Below, in pieces: positions 16,182 through 24,760 of a stretch of DNA of 64,000 bases. Location: positions 9,610,001 to 9,674,000 of the forward strand of contig NZ_CP023689.1 of the NCBI RefSeq assembly GCF_008704715.1. Reading direction: 5' to 3'. This stretch comes from Streptomyces chartreusis. Its GTDB lineage: Bacteria > Actinomycetota > Actinomycetes > Streptomycetales > Streptomycetaceae. A program made the translations under genes and the position numbers. Numbering within the stretch: the first letter of the stretch is position 1; each line of letters begins with the position of its first letter. The notes under the pieces were generated by a model. That model saw only the letters and a list, made by a program, of their open reading frames with translations. It was not told the DNA's origin and searched no databases.

Positions 16182-18698
16182 ATGTCGATGTCGTCGTTCG
16201 GTTTCGGCTCACCGGATCCCTTCAGCGATATGTTGAACCGCTTCTTCGGCATGTCACCCGCGTCATCGCCGCCGGCGGTCCAACGGGTCCCGATCGGACG
16301 GCTGTTGACCGAGTCCTCGCAGGAACTCCTCAACCTCGCCGCGGGGCGCGCCATGGAGGACGGTACGTCCGACCTCGACACCGAGCATCTGCTGTGGGCC
16401 GCCACGCAGGTCGAACCGGCACGCTCCCTGCTCGCCCGCGCCGAGGTGAACCCAGATGTGCTGGGCGCGGAGATCGCCAAGATCCTTCCCCACGAGTCGG
16501 TCGAACCGTCCTCGGAGCCGGGGCTGACCCCGGCGGCCAAGCGCACTCTCGCCGCCGCCTACGCCCGCTCTCAGACGGCCGGGGTGTCCTACATCGGCCC
16601 CGAACACATACTCGGCGCGCTGATCTCGGACGCGGACTCCGGCGCTGCCCGGCTGCTCCAGGCCGAGGGCCAGGACGTCGGACGGCTGGCGGGCGTCACG
16701 GAACGGGCGGCCCGCACAGAGGGGCAGCCCGCCGACCGCAACCAGCAGCCGGCGACGACACTGGACGAGTTCGGCCGCGACCTCACCGACGAGGCGAAGG
16801 CCGGCAAGCTCGACCCGGTGGTCGGCAGGGCCGAGGAGATCGAGGAGACCGTTGAGATCCTCTCCCGGCGCTCCAAGAACAACCCCGTGCTGATCGGCGA
16901 GCCCGGAGTGGGCAAGACCGCGATCGTCGAGGGCCTCGCCCAGCGCATCGTCGCAGGTGAGGTACCCGACACCCTCAAGGACAAGAGGGTCGTCGCCCTC
17001 GATCTGTCCGGCATGGTCGCGGGCGCGCAGTACCGGGGACAGTTCGAGGAACGGCTGAAGAAGGTCATCGAGGACGTCCAGGCGGCGAGCGGCGACATCA
17101 TCCTGTTCATCGACGAGCTGCACACGGTCGTGGGCGCGGGCGCCACCGGAGAGGGCTCGATGGACGCGGGGAACATGCTCAAGCCCGCGCTGGCCCGCGG
17201 CGAACTCCATGTGGTCGGCGCGACGACCATCGACGAGTACCGCAAGTACGTGGAGAAGGACGCCGCGCTTGAACGACGCTTCCAGCCGGTGATGATCCCC
17301 GAACCGACCGTCGAGGAGACCGTGCAGATCCTCGAAGGGCTGCGCGACGCCTACGAGGCGCACCACCAGGTCCGTTTCGCCGACGGCGCCCTCGCCGCCG
17401 CGGCCGAGCTGTCGGACCGCTACATCAGCGACCGGTTCCTGCCCGACAAGGCCATCGACGTGATGGACCAGGCGGGCGCCCGGGTACGGCTGCGCAGCGC
17501 CGGCCGGTCCACCGAGGTCGTCAGCCGCGAGGACCGTATCGCCAAGCTGCGCCGCGAGCAGGACCAGGCCGTCGCCGCCGAGGACTTCGAGAAGGCGGCC
17601 CGGATGAAGAGCGAGATAGCCCAGGCGGAGGGCGAACTCGCGGGCATCGAGGAACGCCGCGAAGGGGTCGTGTCCGTCACGGACGCCGACATCGCCGACG
17701 TCGTCTCGCGCCGTACGGGCATCCCCGTCTCCCAGCTCACCGCCACCGAGAAGGAGAAGCTCCTCGGCCTCGAGGAGCGGATGCACTCCCGCATCGTCGG
17801 GCAGGACGAGGCGGTCAGCGCCGTCTCCCGGGCCGTGCGGCGCAACCGGGCCGGCATGGGCGACCCGAACCGTCCCGTGGGCTCCTTCCTCTTCCTCGGT
17901 CCCACCGGAGTCGGCAAGACCGAGCTGGCCAAGACCCTCGCCGAGGAACTGTTCGGCGAGGAGGACCGCATGATCCGCTTCGACATGAGCGAGTTCCAGG
18001 AGAAGCACACCGTCGCCCGGCTGGTCGGTGCCCCTCCCGGGTATGTCGGCTACGACGAGGCCGGCCAGCTCACCGAGAAGGTGCGGCGCCGGCCGTACAG
18101 CGTGGTCCTGTTCGACGAGGTGGAGAAGGCGCACCCCGACGTCTTCAACACGCTGCTCCAGATCCTCGACGACGGGCGCCTCACCGACGGGCAGGGACGC
18201 ACCATCGACTTCCGGCACTGCGTCGTCATCATGACGTCCAACATCGGGGCCCACCGGATCCTCGCCCACAAGGGCGATGTGTCCGAGCTCAAGGACGAGT
18301 TGATGGAGGAACTGCGGGCGCGATTCCTGCCGGAGTTCCTCAACCGCATCGACGACATCATCATCTTCCACGGTCTCACCGAGAAGGACCTGGGGCAGAT
18401 CGTGGACCATCTGCTGGACCGCAGCGAACGACGGGTCGAGGCCCAGGGGATGCACCTCGAAGTGACCGAGGCGGCGAAGAAGCTGCTGATCGCCCACGGC
18501 CATCAACCGGAGTTCGGCGCCCGCCCGTTGCGCCGCACCATCCAGGCCGAGCTGGACAACCGTGTCGCGGACATCCTCCTCGGGGGAGAGGCCGAGCCCG
18601 GGGACACCATCGTCGCCGACGTCACGGAAGACTCCCTCCACTGCACCGTCCACAAGGACGCGGCGGCGGAGGACAAGGACGGCAACGAGGAGAGCTGA
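16182..18698 (+). CDS. ClpC-like AAA+ ATPase (Clp protease ATP-binding subunit)
   Basis: Hexameric unfoldase subunit of 838 residues. Domain order: a short phenylalanine-rich leader ([20 protein letters not shown]), an N-terminal Clp repeat domain (residues 45-180), AAA module 1 with Walker [10 protein letters not shown] and Walker B ILFIDELH, a UVR-like coiled insert ([20 protein letters not shown]), AAA module 2 with GPTGVGKTE and [14 protein letters not shown], and the small C-terminal domain. The UVR-like insert and short middle domain indicate ClpC rather than ClpB. The odd N-terminal leader sets it apart from housekeeping ClpC, so I treat it as an accessory paralogue. The start follows CAGGAGCAGCC. 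No heat-shock inverted repeat is visible upstream. Confidence 0.92.
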   Translation: MSMSSFGFGSPDPFSDMLNRFFGMSPASSPPAVQRVPIGRLLTESSQELLNLAAGRAMEDGTSDLDTEHLLWAATQVEPARSLLARAEVNPDVLGAEIAKILPHESVEPSSEPGLTPAAKRTLAAAYARSQTAGVSYIGPEHILGALISDADSGAARLLQAEGQDVGRLAGVTERAARTEGQPADRNQQPATTLDEFGRDLTDEAKAGKLDPVVGRAEEIEETVEILSRRSKNNPVLIGEPGVGKTAIVEGLAQRIVAGEVPDTLKDKRVVALDLSGMVAGAQYRGQFEERLKKVIEDVQAASGDIILFIDELHTVVGAGATGEGSMDAGNMLKPALARGELHVVGATTIDEYRKYVEKDAALERRFQPVMIPEPTVEETVQILEGLRDAYEAHHQVRFADGALAAAAELSDRYISDRFLPDKAIDVMDQAGARVRLRSAGRSTEVVSREDRIAKLRREQDQAVAAEDFEKAARMKSEIAQAEGELAGIEERREGVVSVTDADIADVVSRRTGIPVSQLTATEKEKLLGLEERMHSRIVGQDEAVSAVSRAVRRNRAGMGDPNRPVGSFLFLGPTGVGKTELAKTLAEELFGEEDRMIRFDMSEFQEKHTVARLVGAPPGYVGYDEAGQLTEKVRRRPYSVVLFDEVEKAHPDVFNTLLQILDDGRLTDGQGRTIDFRHCVVIMTSNIGAHRILAHKGDVSELKDELMEELRARFLPEFLNRIDDIIIFHGLTEKDLGQIVDHLLDRSERRVEAQGMHLEVTEAAKKLLIAHGHQPEFGARPLRRTIQAELDNRVADILLGGEAEPGDTIVADVTEDSLHCTVHKDAAAEDKDGNEES

Positions 18699-18738
18699 CG
18701 TCCCAGCACTCCCGGACCCTCGATCGAGGAGGCCGCGC

Positions 18739-18933
18739 ATGACGCACCATCACAAGTCCAACAAGGCCGTCGAGGGCGACTGGGAGCATGGCCACAACAG
18801 GGGCATGCCCCGCCGCCCCGACGAGGACGAACTCGCGCAGCTCACCGTGCACGAACGAAGGGAAGCAGGGCTGATCGGCGAACCCGCGCAGGGCGCGGAG
18901 GCCCCCTACGGCTGGGAGGGACGCAAGGGCTAG
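18739..18933 (+). CDS. Small hydrophilic protein, unknown function
   Basis: A 64-residue, highly charged protein (MTHHHKSNKAVEGDWEHGHN ... LTVHERREAGLIGEPAQGA) with no membrane segment or cysteine. The start has a strong GAGGAGG at proper spacing, and codon use is typical of the region. It lies 40 bp after the ClpC-like gene, so it may be co-expressed with it. I do not recognise a family. Confidence 0.65.
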   Translation: MTHHHKSNKAVEGDWEHGHNRGMPRRPDEDELAQLTVHERREAGLIGEPAQGAEAPYGWEGRKG

Positions 18934-19044
18934 AGAACTGGCGGAACGCGGGGCGGTCGGGCGACCGCCCCCAGGCCACGGTGACCGTGCTGCCGATGCC
19001 CCCGCGCTGCAACTCGTCGGCGTCGCGCGCCCCGACGGTGAAGG

Positions 19045-19751
19045 GTGAGACTCTTGAACGCCTCCGACGACGACCGGCGAGCCCCCGAACACCGGGTCGG
19101 GCCCGAACCCGAGGGCGAACCGCAGTTCCACCCCTACCACCACCCCGCCGCGGGCTGGGGCGCGGCGAAGAGCGTGAGCCGGGTGCTGATGGATGCTGAC
19201 CGCCCTCGCCGAGGCGTACCACCGGGGCGCCCGGATCGTGCACATCAACCCGCTGGTCGAGGCGGCCGCCACCCGCACCGCGTGCCGCACGACTTCACCA
19301 CATGGCCCTGTTCAAGTCCACGCGCACCAGCACCCTGAACTCGGGACGAGCCGAGTTCTCCACCGCCCCACTGCCCGACGTGGTCCCCGCGCCCGGCACC
19401 CTGGCCCTGGGCATCATGCGCTCCCACGACCAGTGGAACACCACCATCTACTCCGACGACGACCGCTACCGCGGAATCAGCAACCTGCGCACCCTCGTCT
19501 TCATGAACGAGGACGACATGCGCGAGCGCGGGATCCTCGAACTCGAACCGGTGGACATCGTCAGCACGGCCAGGGACGGCAGCCACCGCCGGCTCGACGG
19601 CTACCTCGCCGTCCCGTACGACATCCCCCGCGGCTGTGCGGCGGGCTACATGCCCGAGATGAACGTCCTGTGCGCGATCGGCGACTACAGCACCCAGAGC
19701 GACCAGCCACTCATGAAGCACGTCAAGGTCACCATCACGCGGTCGGCCTGA
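19045..19751 (+). pseudogene. Remnant of a molybdopterin oxidoreductase alpha subunit (FdhF/YdeP-like)
   Basis: Pieces of one protein appear in three frames. An N-terminal stretch (FHPYHHPAAGWGAAKSVSRV) starts at GTG 19045. LTALAEAYHRGARIVHINPL continues in a second frame near 19195, then VPHDFTT returns to the first frame. Finally MALFKSTRTSTLN and a C-terminal molybdopterin dinucleotide-binding domain (MRSHDQWNTTIYSDDDRYRG, PRGCAAGYMPEMNVL) run in the third frame from 19302 to 19751. Intact family members are about 750 residues, while only about 230 remain, so most of the catalytic centre is deleted. The C-terminal open frame of 149 residues could still be translated but cannot be functional alone. 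Confidence 0.8.
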
Positions 19752-19771
19752 CGGCACGTCATCAGGTGGCG

Positions 19772-20560
19772 TCAGCCGGCGGGAGTGGGGCAGGTGGTGT
19801 CCGGCGGGCAGAACCAGGTGACCGCCGTGTCGACGAGGTCGCGTTCGGCGGCGTCGGCGTTGTCGGGGCCGTACGCGACGAGTGCGTACCGGTTGCCGTC
19901 GCTCGCCTCGAAACGGTGGTCGATGACATGCCGTACGGAACCGGTGTCCGACTCGCCGGCGATCTCACTGGCCCGGTACTCGTGCTCGGCCGCCGCGTAG
20001 GGCGACGACGAGATCTCGGTCAGTTCGATCAGTTCGTAGCCGTCCAGCTTGGTGCTCTCGGTCTGGGCGGCCTGGAGCGAGCCGTAGGGCGAGTCCTCCA
20101 TCACCTGGAAGATCTGGAGTCGGCGCGACCCGTCGGAGCTGCGGTAGTTGACGATGTCGATGCCGAACTGGGACGCGCTGCTCTCGCGCGACCAGCCCGT
20201 CGGGACCGCGACACGGAACCCTTCCTCGTCCTGCGCCTCCTCGTAGCCGTCGGGCAGGACACCGGACCCGGCGTCCGTCACGGTGGGGGACTCCTCCGGG
20301 GCCGAGTCGCCCGGGTCGGAGCCGCCCGTCTCGGCCGGGGCGCTCTCGCCCTGACTCGTGGTGGCGGCCGGCGGTGGTTCGGGCTCGTCCTTCCAGGCGA
20401 ACGCCCAGACGCCGAAACACACCCCCACCACGGCCAGCACCACGCCGGTGCGCTCCAGAACGCGCCGCTGCCGCGGCAGGTCCAGATACTGGTCCGGGTG
20501 GTAGAGGCGCTCGCGGCGTCCGCCCGCCCACTCCTGCCGTTCCCTGTCGTACACCCTCAT
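19772..20560 (-). CDS. Single-pass membrane-anchored protein, unknown function
   Basis: Protein of 262 residues. A basic cytoplasmic N-terminus (MRVYDRERQEWAGGRRERLY) is followed by one membrane helix (TGVVLAVVGVCFGVWAFAW, about residues 38-56). Next is a low-complexity Ser/Pro/Glu linker (~55-100) and then a compact outer domain with VAVPTGWSRES, RRLQIFQVMEDSPYGSLQ and YALVAYGPDNADAAERDLVD. The outer domain resembles the small alpha/beta domains found in actinomycete lipoproteins and kinase-associated anchors. It ends with a CPPDTTC pair of cysteines. It is third in an operon with two unrecognised genes upstream and 49 bp of spacing. Function not assigned. Confidence 0.8.
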   Translation of the reverse strand: MRVYDRERQEWAGGRRERLYHPDQYLDLPRQRRVLERTGVVLAVVGVCFGVWAFAWKDEPEPPPAATTSQGESAPAETGGSDPGDSAPEESPTVTDAGSGVLPDGYEEAQDEEGFRVAVPTGWSRESSASQFGIDIVNYRSSDGSRRLQIFQVMEDSPYGSLQAAQTESTKLDGYELIELTEISSSPYAAAEHEYRASEIAGESDTGSVRHVIDHRFEASDGNRYALVAYGPDNADAAERDLVDTAVTWFCPPDTTCPTPAG

Positions 20561-20609
20561 CGCCGTCGTCCCTCCAGGCTCCCGGCCGTCTGCGCTGTCC
20601 CGTCGGCTC

Positions 20610-21026
20610 TCAGCCGAGTAGCTGGGCGATTCCCTGCACCACGGCGGTCGCCGAGGCCACCGCGCCCGCGGCGGCGGCCTGCGAGCCGAGCCAGCGCCGA
20701 ACGCTGCCCAGCACCCGCGTGAGACGGCCGGACTCCGCCCGGCCCGAGCTCGTGATCTCGGCCTCCAGATCGACGAGTTCGGAGTGCAGCGCGGCGTCCT
20801 CCACCGCGCGGGCCCCCTGCTCGGGCAGCTCGGCGAGCAACTCCCGCACCGCTGCCAGGAGTTCCTGGTGCCGGGCGTCGGGGGTAGCGCCCGTGGCGTT
20901 GACCGAGAAGGCCCGGCCGTGGCTGCCGGTGGCGATCGAGCCGCCGGACATCGAGCCGATGCTGACTCCGCCTCCCGCGGCCGCACCGCCGTCGGGGAGC
21001 TGCGGCGAGGTGTGGTCCTGACTCAT
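20610..21026 (-). CDS. Small glycine-motif/coiled-coil protein, second gene of an unknown operon
   Basis: Protein of 138 residues with three parts. A glycine-rich N-terminal segment contains SMSGGSIATGSHGRAFS. The helical middle (HQELLAAVRELLAELPEQGA onward) looks like a coiled coil. The hydrophobic C-terminus (AAAAGAVASATAVVQGIAQL) may be a membrane-seeking or packing helix. The glycine motif is shared with the C-terminus of the upstream membrane protein. The ATG overlaps the upstream stop as ATGA. Short proteins with an ATGxHGxA-like segment and a helical bundle occur beside actinomycete conflict-system genes, but I cannot assign it to a named family. Confidence 0.75.
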   Translation of the reverse strand: MSQDHTSPQLPDGGAAAGGGVSIGSMSGGSIATGSHGRAFSVNATGATPDARHQELLAAVRELLAELPEQGARAVEDAALHSELVDLEAEITSSGRAESGRLTRVLGSVRRWLGSQAAAAGAVASATAVVQGIAQLLG

Positions 21027-22879
21027 GTGAGGTTTCCTTCCTGGCGCGGCAGGCCGGTGCCGGGCGCGGGGGACGTCCGCGAGGACGCCTGACCGTGGCT
21101 GCCGGTGGCGATCGCGCCGCCCGACATGTCCTTGATGAAGACGCCACCGCCACTGACCTGGTAGATGTGCTGCTCGAACTCTTCGGTGCGGTAGCCGTGT
21201 TCGCGGAGCGCCACCCGGACGCCGCCCGCGATACGTTCCTGAATCGTCTTGATGTACCGCTCGGCGTCCGTCTCCTGGAAGATCGAAAGATCCTTCTGCG
21301 CGGCCGCGGCCCGCAGTGAGACGCGGGGTACGTCCGGCACCTCGTCGCCGTCGGACCAGCCGGAGGCGATCTCGCGGTACACGCTGCCGAGCGCGCCGAT
21401 CGCGCAGGTCACGCCGATCGCGGGAGCGTGCCGCAGCGCACGCAGGGCGGCACTGGGCCACTTCTCCGGCAGCCGCTCCACCAGCGCGTCCACGCCCCGG
21501 AACTCCTTGCGGATCGGCCCGAGAACGTAGGCCTCGACCTCCAGGACGAGCATGCCGCCCTGGGTGTGCACCCGCACGAGCACCGTCACGACGAGCTGTT
21601 CGTGCCAGGCACCGACCCGGACCCGCAGGAACACCCGCCGGGCCTCACCGCCCTCGTCCACCGCCTCGTCGAGCTGCGCGGCGATCTGCTCCGGGTCGTA
21701 CACCGGGCGTCCGCCCTGCCCACGGCCGCGTGGAGTGGCGGCGAAGGCGGCCGCGTCGTCGACGCCGCCGACCTCCACCTCCTCGTCGCGCCCGACGCCT
21801 CCCGGGAGATACAGGAACCGCTCGATCTCCAGGTCCCGCAAGCGGTCGCGGCCGGTGCGGGCGGCGGACTCCCGCAGCTCGATCAGCTGGGGTTCGATCA
21901 TGTCGAGCGCGGCACTCGCCGTCAGGCGCTCCGTGGTCCGCCGGGCGAGGCCCGCTCCGGCGCCGTTGGCGGCACTGCTCTGCGCGGGAACCTGCCCCCG
22001 CGGCTCCTCGGGCAGCTTGCGCAACTCCATCGCGAAGGACCAGCTCTTCCTGCACGTGCCCATGCCGATGAAGGGCTTCTCCAGGTCGTACAGGGTGACG
22101 GGCGCCTGCTGCTCCCTGTGGATGCTGGGCACCAGGTCGTCGTACGGGAGGCCCAGGGGGAGCCCGGGTTGGGTGGCCGTGGGGAACGTCCACTTGGAGA
22201 GCCACCGGCACAGCGCCTTGCGGTGGCTCGCCTGGTGCTGCCAGCCGATGAGGGTGATCACCAGGGGGAAGAGCGCCGGGTACGGCGTCTGCGCGGTGCC
22301 GTCCACGAGCCCGGCGAGGTAGAGGTACCAGTAGAAGCAGAGGAACAGCACGCTGCCCAGTCCGGCGAGGCGGCCCAGGCCGTCGGCGGCGCGAGCCACC
22401 GTTCCCGGCAGACCCAACTCCTTGACGTCGCCGCCCCGTTCACCGACGGCGGCGGCGACCCACATCGCGAACGTGACCAGGGCGTAGAGCTGAGACCAGG
22501 GCATCGGGATCCCGCCGGACACGTTCTCCTGGCCCAGGTAGAGCGCGGTGAACACGTTGCCGAAGCCCACGTCGGCGTCGGGTCCCCAGCGGTCGGACAC
22601 GCTGTCCCACACCATGAGGAAGTCGGAGAGCACGAACCCGGCCCAGGCCGCGAGCATCAGCATCGCCGTACGGGTCTCTCTGCGGGCCACGCGCACGGCA
22701 TGGGCGAGTACCGGCAGGACGTCCACGCCCAGCGCGGGGGCGACGGGCCGTTCCATGTGGCCGACCAGTTCGTCGAGCACCCGGCGTCGGAAGGTGGCGT
22801 CCTGATAGACGCCGGCGCACAGCAGCCGGGTGGCCTCGGTGCGGCTGTAGCGGTCATCGGGAAGGCTTGTGCCCGGCAC
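21023..22879 (-). CDS. Large polytopic membrane protein, unknown function
   Basis: Protein of 618 residues from GTG 22879 (preceded by GGGAG). The frame stays open to an ATG at 23032, which would add 51 Arg/Pro-rich residues. A cytoplasmic helical region (TEATRLLCAGVYQDATFRRR) leads into about four membrane helices in residues 85-230 (LMLAAWAGFVLSDFLMVW, LYALVTFAMWVAAAV, LFLCFYWYLYLAGLV, ALFPLVITLIGW). A long soluble C-terminal half follows (ERFLYLPGGVG, VVTVLVRVHTQGGMLVLEVE, QKDLSIFQETDAERYIKTIQ). Near the C-terminus is DMSGGAIATGSHGQASS, the same motif as in the next protein. It is the first gene of a three-gene operon. I do not recognise the family. Confidence 0.75.
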   Translation of the reverse strand: MPGTSLPDDRYSRTEATRLLCAGVYQDATFRRRVLDELVGHMERPVAPALGVDVLPVLAHAVRVARRETRTAMLMLAAWAGFVLSDFLMVWDSVSDRWGPDADVGFGNVFTALYLGQENVSGGIPMPWSQLYALVTFAMWVAAAVGERGGDVKELGLPGTVARAADGLGRLAGLGSVLFLCFYWYLYLAGLVDGTAQTPYPALFPLVITLIGWQHQASHRKALCRWLSKWTFPTATQPGLPLGLPYDDLVPSIHREQQAPVTLYDLEKPFIGMGTCRKSWSFAMELRKLPEEPRGQVPAQSSAANGAGAGLARRTTERLTASAALDMIEPQLIELRESAARTGRDRLRDLEIERFLYLPGGVGRDEEVEVGGVDDAAAFAATPRGRGQGGRPVYDPEQIAAQLDEAVDEGGEARRVFLRVRVGAWHEQLVVTVLVRVHTQGGMLVLEVEAYVLGPIRKEFRGVDALVERLPEKWPSAALRALRHAPAIGVTCAIGALGSVYREIASGWSDGDEVPDVPRVSLRAAAAQKDLSIFQETDAERYIKTIQERIAGGVRVALREHGYRTEEFEQHIYQVSGGGVFIKDMSGGAIATGSHGQASSRTSPAPGTGLPRQEGNLT

Positions 22880-23482
22880 GGTGCTCCCAGGGTCGTCGAC
22901 GATGGTCCTGTCCCGGCGTGGCGGGCACGGCTCGTCGCACGCGAGAGCCGTGGTCGCGGGGCGGTGGTGCCGACGCCGGACGAGCGACACGGGAACAGAT
23001 GCGTGACGGTAGAGGCCAAGAGCACCGGGCATATGCGGACCGGCCTGCCTCTCCTACGATCCGGTGAATATGTCAGGCATGGCTGGACAAAACACGGTTC
23101 GTCAGGAGTGGATCAAGCGGAGCCGAGCCCAGGTCCCTCGATGGGTGAGGCTCCGGGGCCGACTCCCTGTGTCACGCCGCGCCGCATGGTGAGGCGAAGG
23201 CATGAGACGCCGCATGACGACGGAAGTCGGCCGAGCAGATCGCCCTGCGGTACGCCCGGTGGATGAGCGATCAGCACGGCCGACCCCGCCACACTGTTCA
23301 TCAGGTCTTCCTCCGTGGATATCCCCGGCTGCGGCCGCGGGAGGAAGCGAACCTTGCGTGGGAGTGGGGCAGGGAGATCCGATTCGCGGCGTGGGGATCG
23401 GCGTATACCAAGAGCGCAGGTGAGGCAGCCCGCTCAGGGCGGGAGCTCTCAACTGTCAGTCCTCCCGGGTAGGTTCGGATGC
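22880..23482. other. Intergenic region with a possible broken coding fragment
   Basis: No confident gene is present. The plus frame reads AEQIALRYARWMSDQHGRPR and then VFLRGYPRLRPREEANLAWE from about 23232 to 23410. It has natural amino-acid composition but a stop codon just upstream and no recognisable family. It may be the remnant of a gene truncated by the TnpB element that follows. The presumed promoter of the minus-strand operon lies near 22880-23100. Confidence 0.35.
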
Positions 23483-24739
23483 ATGACGATAGAAGCGACT
23501 ACGGAGGCGTCCGGGCATTGCCGGTACACCTACCGTCTGCGGCTGTCGTCTACGGCCCGCACTGCTCTTGAGGCGGAGTGGGAACGATTGCGCTGGGTGT
23601 GGAATGAGTGCGTCGCGAAGTCCAGGGCTGTCCACGCGCACAACCGGGCGAGTGGAGAGAGGGCGACGTGCGGGCCGGTGCAGCTTGCGGCGATGCTGAC
23701 CGAGGCTCGCGCCCGGACAGCGTGGCTGCGGGAGGGTGCGTGTGTGCCTCAGCAGCAGGTGATCCGCGACTTCGGCAGGTCCCGGGGCAAGGCGCTCCAG
23801 GACATTAAGGCCGGGTTGCCGATGCGGCAGCGGGCCGGGATGCCGAAGTACAAGAAGAAGCGTGAGGCGCTGCCTACCCTCGAATACACCAAGCGCGGGT
23901 TCCGTCTCAAGGACGGTCGTCTGCACCTCGCGGGCGGGATCGTGGTGCGGCCGGGGTGGTCGCGTCAGCTGCCCAAGCCCCCGTCCAGCGTGCGCGTGTA
24001 CCGCGATGCGGTGGGGCACTGGTGGGCGTCGTTCGTCGTCCCGGCCGTGACCGAGGCCCTGCCCGCGACCGGGCGCGTGATCGGTATCGACTGGGGCATC
24101 AGGGAAACCGCCACCACCACATCCGACGCCCACGACCTTCCCCATGCGCAGCACGGCAGGACGGCCGCGCAGAAGCTTGCCCGCTATCAGCGGATGATGG
24201 CCCGCAGGAAGCCGAAGAAGGGTCAGGCCGCCTCGAGCGGCTACCGCGAGGCGAAGCGGCAGACAGCGAAACTCCACCGCAAGGTCGGTGCGCAGCGGCA
24301 GGACACGGCCCGTAAGTGGGCCAAGAAGGTGGTCCGCGACCACGATGCGCTCGCGGTGGAGGACTTCCGGCCGAAGTTCCTTGCGAAGTCGACCATGGCC
24401 CGCAAGGCCGCGGACGCCGCGATCGGCGCCACGAAGAAGGCCCTGGTGGAGATGGCCCGTAAGCACGGGCGCATCGTCCACCTGGTCCACCCCGCGCACA
24501 CCACCATGGACTGCGCCAAGTGCGGAGCGAGAACCAAGCACGCGCTGCCTCTTTCCGAAAGGACGTATAACTGCACTGTGTGCGGAGTCGTGTCGCCTCG
24601 CGACAAGAACTCCGCCCGCGTGATGCTGGTCCGGGCTGGTCTCAACCCGGCTGGTGCTGATCTTGTAAGACCTGCCACCTGCTAGGTGTCAGGCGAAGTG
24701 AGCCAGGAATCCCCCACCTTCAGGAGGGGAAGGAGTCAA
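23425..24739 (+). mobile_element. TnpB-only IS200/IS605-family element (IS1341-like)
   Basis: The element carries tnpB and no tnpA. The right end has the arrangement usual for these elements: GCCAGGAATCCCC, a short hairpin (CCCC-A-CC, loop TTCA, GG-A-GGGG at 24712-24729) and a terminal GTCAA at about 24735-24739. The left boundary is uncertain and is set at the GC-rich hairpin before tnpB. No target duplication is expected for this family and none is seen. Confidence 0.7.
23483..24685 (+). CDS. tnpB: RNA-guided TnpB nuclease (IS200/IS605 family)
   Basis: Protein of 400 residues with the complete TnpB layout: an N-terminal helix-turn-helix/WED region (EAEWERLRWVWNECVAKSRA), then a RuvC nuclease split into three. 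Catalytic residues are visible as the Asp in VIGIDWGIRETAT, the Glu in ALAVEDFRPKFL and the Asp in SPRDKNSARVM. Between the last two is a zinc ribbon (CAKC ... CTVC). No frameshift or stop interrupts it, so it may be active. Family members use an RNA from the element's right end to cut DNA at a matching target. The start at 23483 begins MTIEATTEAS; the longer open frame upstream has no family content. Confidence 0.93.
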   Translation: MTIEATTEASGHCRYTYRLRLSSTARTALEAEWERLRWVWNECVAKSRAVHAHNRASGERATCGPVQLAAMLTEARARTAWLREGACVPQQQVIRDFGRSRGKALQDIKAGLPMRQRAGMPKYKKKREALPTLEYTKRGFRLKDGRLHLAGGIVVRPGWSRQLPKPPSSVRVYRDAVGHWWASFVVPAVTEALPATGRVIGIDWGIRETATTTSDAHDLPHAQHGRTAAQKLARYQRMMARRKPKKGQAASSGYREAKRQTAKLHRKVGAQRQDTARKWAKKVVRDHDALAVEDFRPKFLAKSTMARKAADAAIGATKKALVEMARKHGRIVHLVHPAHTTMDCAKCGARTKHALPLSERTYNCTVCGVVSPRDKNSARVMLVRAGLNPAGADLVRPATC

Positions 24740-24760
24740 GTGATGATCCACTCCTCAGCG
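24640..24760 (+). ncRNA. Putative omega RNA at the TnpB right end
   Basis: By analogy with characterised IS605 elements, the guide RNA should span the end of tnpB and the right-end hairpin at 24712-24729. The bases just beyond the element (from 24740) would then act as guide. The hairpin and terminal GTCAA are visible; the 5' end and actual transcription are inferred. Confidence 0.45.

Noticed and set aside
16263-18740. An 825-residue minus-strand frame opposite the ClpC-like gene
   Set aside because: No motif or ribosome site; the plus strand has both AAA modules, so this is an antisense shadow.
22880-23032. Longer ATG start for the 618-residue membrane protein
   Set aside because: The 51 extra residues are Arg/Pro-rich and without a close ribosome site; GTG 22879 has GGGAG at good spacing. 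Not excluded.
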